NCBI GenBank assembly: GCA_026225435.1 | Contig: JAMFST010001056.1 | Span: forward strand, 1-6,929 | DNA length: 6,929 nt | Direction: 5' to 3' | DNA from: Labilithrix luteola | GTDB lineage: Bacteria > Myxococcota_A > Polyangia > Polyangiales > Polyangiaceae | The notes under the pieces: generated by a model | Database searches by the model: none | What the model was told of the DNA's origin: nothing | The model's input: the letters and a program-made list of their open reading frames with translations, nothing else | Position numbers and translations under genes: made by a program | Shown: in pieces, positions 5,659 to 6,929 of the stretch | Layout of the letters: every line of letters begins with the position of its first letter | Position numbering within the stretch: position 1 is the stretch's first letter

Positions 5659-6279
5659 ATGGACGCCGTGGACGCCGTGGAGAGTCGACCGCGTGACGAC
5701 GCGCGGCTGCACGCCATGGTCTTGTCCCGCTCGGCCTTCATCGCCCGCTCGCTGCGCCGGCTGGGCGTGCCGGTTCCGGAGATCGACGACGCGCTCCAGC
5801 AGGTCTTCCTCGTCGCCTCGCGCCGGCTCGAGGACATCCGTCCGGATGCCGAGCGCGCGTTCCTCTTCGCCACCGCGCTGCGCGTCGCCGCCGACATGCG
5901 CCGGAGCGCCCGGACCCGCCCCGAAGTCGCGGACGACGACATGTTCGACATCCCCGCATCGAGCCGGCGAGGCGCCGATCAGCTCCTCGAGCAAGCCCGC
6001 GCGCGTGCGCTCCTCGACGGCCTGCTCGCCGAGCTGCCGAGCGAGCTGCGCGAGGTGTTCGTCCTCTTCGAGCTCGAGGAGCTGGCCACGCCGGGCATCG
6101 CCGCGCGCCTCGGGATCCCCGTCGGCACCGCCGCCTCGCGTCTGCGGCGGGCTCGCGCCTGCTTCGAGGAGGCGATCAAGCGGCACCAGGCGCGCGGCCA
6201 GTCGTCCAGTCGCTTCGCCTCCGGGGTGTTCCCCGTGTACGTCCCGGCGGACGCGGGAGAGCTCGCCTGCGGAGCGTGA
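5659..6279 (+). CDS. RNA polymerase sigma factor, sigma-70 family, ECF-like
   Basis: The product is a 206-residue two-domain sigma factor. Region 2 spans about 24-88: AFIARSLRRLG, then EIDDALQQVFLVASRRLEDI (41-60, the usual DAEDLVQEVF block), then ERAFLFATALRVAADMRRSAR (65-85, the RNAP-binding and -10 part). A linker of about 28 acidic and Ser-rich residues follows. Region 4 (about 116-176) has LAELPSELREVFVLFELEE and the helix-turn-helix ATPGIAARLGIPVGTAASRLRRAR for the -35. About 30 residues after region 4 (HQARGQSSS to the end) match nothing I know; they are too short for a SnoaL domain. The ATG at 5659 is chosen by size; GTG at 5623 is possible and no start has a clear SD. Codons 2-7 are an exact duplication (DAVDAV). 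No zinc anti-sigma gene follows; instead a lipoprotein gene starts 69 bp downstream. It is divergent from the dehydrogenase. Target promoters are unknown. Confidence 0.9.
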   Translation: MDAVDAVESRPRDDARLHAMVLSRSAFIARSLRRLGVPVPEIDDALQQVFLVASRRLEDIRPDAERAFLFATALRVAADMRRSARTRPEVADDDMFDIPASSRRGADQLLEQARARALLDGLLAELPSELREVFVLFELEELATPGIAARLGIPVGTAASRLRRARACFEEAIKRHQARGQSSSRFASGVFPVYVPADAGELACGA

Positions 6280-6306
6280 TCGAGGCGTTGCCGAATTCGT
6301 GATCGA
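6275..6306. repeat. Direct repeat CGTGATCGA spanning the sigma stop codon
   Basis: Exact 9-bp copies at 6275-6283 and 6298-6306 are 23 bp apart start to start, about two helical turns. The first overlaps the sigma-gene TGA (6277-6279); the second runs into the lipoprotein leader hairpin. The spacing would put two regulator half-sites on one DNA face upstream of the lipoprotein gene. Confidence 0.5.
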
Positions 6307-6344
6307 TGACCGCGCGCCTCGCCATTGAGGCGGCGGAGGTCATC
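6305..6344 (+). promoter_or_regulatory. Lipoprotein leader hairpin that masks its Shine-Dalgarno sequence
   Basis: CCGC (6310-6313) and CGCCTC (6315-6320) can pair with GCGG (6333-6336) and GAGGCG (6327-6332) around the loop GCCATT, with one bulged G. Outside this, GATGA (6305-6309) pairs with TCATC (6340-6344) across a 3-nt bulge, for 15 bp in all. In a second register GATGACC (6305-6311) pairs with GGTCATC (6338-6344). Either way part of the SD GGAGGT (6335-6340) is paired. No T run follows, so it is not a usual terminator. Confidence 0.55.
6335..6340 (+). promoter_or_regulatory. Strong Shine-Dalgarno GGAGGT of the lipoprotein gene
   Basis: GGAGGT lies 8 nt before the ATG at 6349, the best ribosome binding site in the window, and it fixes that start. 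It sits in the 3' arm of the leader hairpin. Confidence 0.85.
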
Positions 6345-6348
6345 ACCC

Positions 6349-6929
6349 ATGCGACACCCCCGTCTTGTTCTCTCTGCACTTCTCCTTGCCGTCCCCGCCT
6401 GCAGCTCCGCCTCTCCTGGAGACGACTCCTCCGGCGAAGGATCGACCGCTCTCCGTGACGCCGCCGCGCCCGACTCCGGAGCCAGCTCCGACGGCGGGAC
6501 CAAGCACGCGACCGACGGCGGCAACACCTCCGCCGATGCGTCGACCGACGCCGGCTCGACTCCGGGCGAAGATGGTGGCCCGACGGACGCGGGCCTCGAC
6601 GCCTCGGCGCCGGCCTTCACGATCGAAGACGCGGGAATCACGGGCACCATCTACGCGGTGGACGGCACGGGACCGAGCGACGTGTACCTCGGGGCGATCG
6701 ACGGGATCTACCACTCGAAGGGGGACGGCACCTGGACGCACGAGTACTCCGCTCTGCCGATGACGACCCTCGCGGTCGACGCCTCCGGTCACGTGTTCGC
6801 CGCTGGCGAGTTCGGCTCGGTGATCAAGCGCAACGCCGACGGCACCTGGGCAAACTACGTCCAGTGCACCCCGCAGCTCGAGCACTACCCGCCGACCGGC
6901 TTCTCCGGATCCGGCACCGTCGCCGCGGC
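6349..6929 (+). CDS. Secreted lipoprotein with Asp/Gly-rich linker and propeller-like repeats (3' end outside the window)
   Basis: An open frame of 193 codons runs off the right edge. Residues 1-17 are a signal peptide (MRHPR, then a hydrophobic core LVLSALLLAVPA). C18 follows in VPAC, a lipobox-like site for lipidation, though Pro at -2 is unusual. Residues 19-96 are a low-complexity linker rich in Ser, Asp, Gly and Ala with DAG/DAS units, of the kind common in Myxococcota surface lipoproteins. From 99 a beta-rich region begins: TIYAVDGTGPSDVYLGAIDGIYHSKGDGTW, then LAVDASGHVFAAGEFGSVIKRNADGTW. DGTW recurs at 126-129 and 164-167, 38 residues apart, as in successive blades of a beta-propeller. 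Such proteins sit on the cell surface; role and ligand are unknown. The ATG has an ideal SD. It is 69 bp after the sigma gene on the same strand and may be cotranscribed or a target of that factor. Reading frame and composition are consistent throughout. Confidence 0.88.
   Translation, partial: MRHPRLVLSALLLAVPACSSASPGDDSSGEGSTALRDAAAPDSGASSDGGTKHATDGGNTSADASTDAGSTPGEDGGPTDAGLDASAPAFTIEDAGITGTIYAVDGTGPSDVYLGAIDGIYHSKGDGTWTHEYSALPMTTLAVDASGHVFAAGEFGSVIKRNADGTWANYVQCTPQLEHYPPTGFSGSGTVAA

Noticed and set aside
5608..6186. 192-codon minus-strand frame opposite the sigma gene, a candidate antisense anti-sigma
   Set aside because: Its composition (Glu/Arg/Gly-rich) mirrors the sigma codons. There is no zinc motif, membrane segment or SD.
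6305..6344. Leader hairpin read as an intrinsic terminator of the sigma gene
   Set aside because: No T run follows on the plus strand and the 3' arm contains the SD of the next gene.
6365..6763. 132-codon plus-strand frame, Pro/Thr/Arg-rich, overlapping the lipoprotein
   Set aside because: It is another frame of the linker-coding DNA. The frame from 6349 has the SD and continues open to the window end.
6343..6885. 180-codon minus-strand frame opposite the lipoprotein gene
   Set aside because: The plus strand has an ideal SD, signal peptide and repeats. The minus frame is Gly/Val/Arg-rich shadow.
1..6929. Mobile element, prophage, CRISPR or tRNA gene
   Set aside because: No transposase, integrase, long terminal repeats, regularly spaced repeats or cloverleaf-like sequence was seen; gene order and codon use look like ordinary chromosome.

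Overview
The window is GC-rich bacterial chromosome with the strong third-position G/C bias that produces many long open shadow frames on both strands. The lineage is inferred, not proven. The last gene encodes a lipoprotein with a long Asp/Ala/Gly/Ser-rich linker (DAG and DAS units) followed by propeller-like repeats. Together with the divergent ECF-type sigma factor, this suits Myxococcota (Polyangia-like) best. No rRNA, tRNA, CRISPR array, insertion sequence, integrase or phage gene is visible, and nothing signals recent transfer.

Layout, left to right. (1) A plus-strand MocR/GabR-type regulator (37-1521, TTG start). (2) A plus-strand single-domain UspA stress protein (1638-2075). (3) A minus-strand block read from right to left: an NAD(P)-dependent aldehyde dehydrogenase of the succinate-semialdehyde (Sad/YneI, GabD1) type (5404-4031), an orphan membrane histidine kinase (3956-2889) and a VIT1/CCC1-family iron/manganese transporter (2794-2078). 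The gaps are 74 and 94 bp. The transporter converges with uspA, and the two stops lie 2 bp apart inside an 8-bp palindrome. (4) A 254-bp divergent control region (5405-5658). (5) A plus-strand sigma-70-family (ECF-like) factor (5659-6279), then after 69 bp a lipoprotein gene (from 6349) that runs off the window end.

Function. The set looks like stress and metabolite sensing plus a small metabolic module: aldehyde oxidation, metal sequestration, a UspA protein, a two-component sensor without its partner, and a sigma factor beside a surface lipoprotein. The MocR regulator and the semialdehyde-type dehydrogenase could belong to one amine/GABA circuit, but no transaminase is in the window, so this is only a hypothesis.

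The least ordinary signals are in the short non-coding gaps. Two separate leaders (aldehyde dehydrogenase and lipoprotein) can fold so that their best Shine-Dalgarno sequence is paired. The gap upstream of the transporter holds a perfect 12-bp palindrome. The gap between sigma factor and lipoprotein has a 9-bp direct repeat before the hairpin. I do not see an unmistakable new system; the sigma/lipoprotein pair and the two SD-masking hairpins are the best leads.
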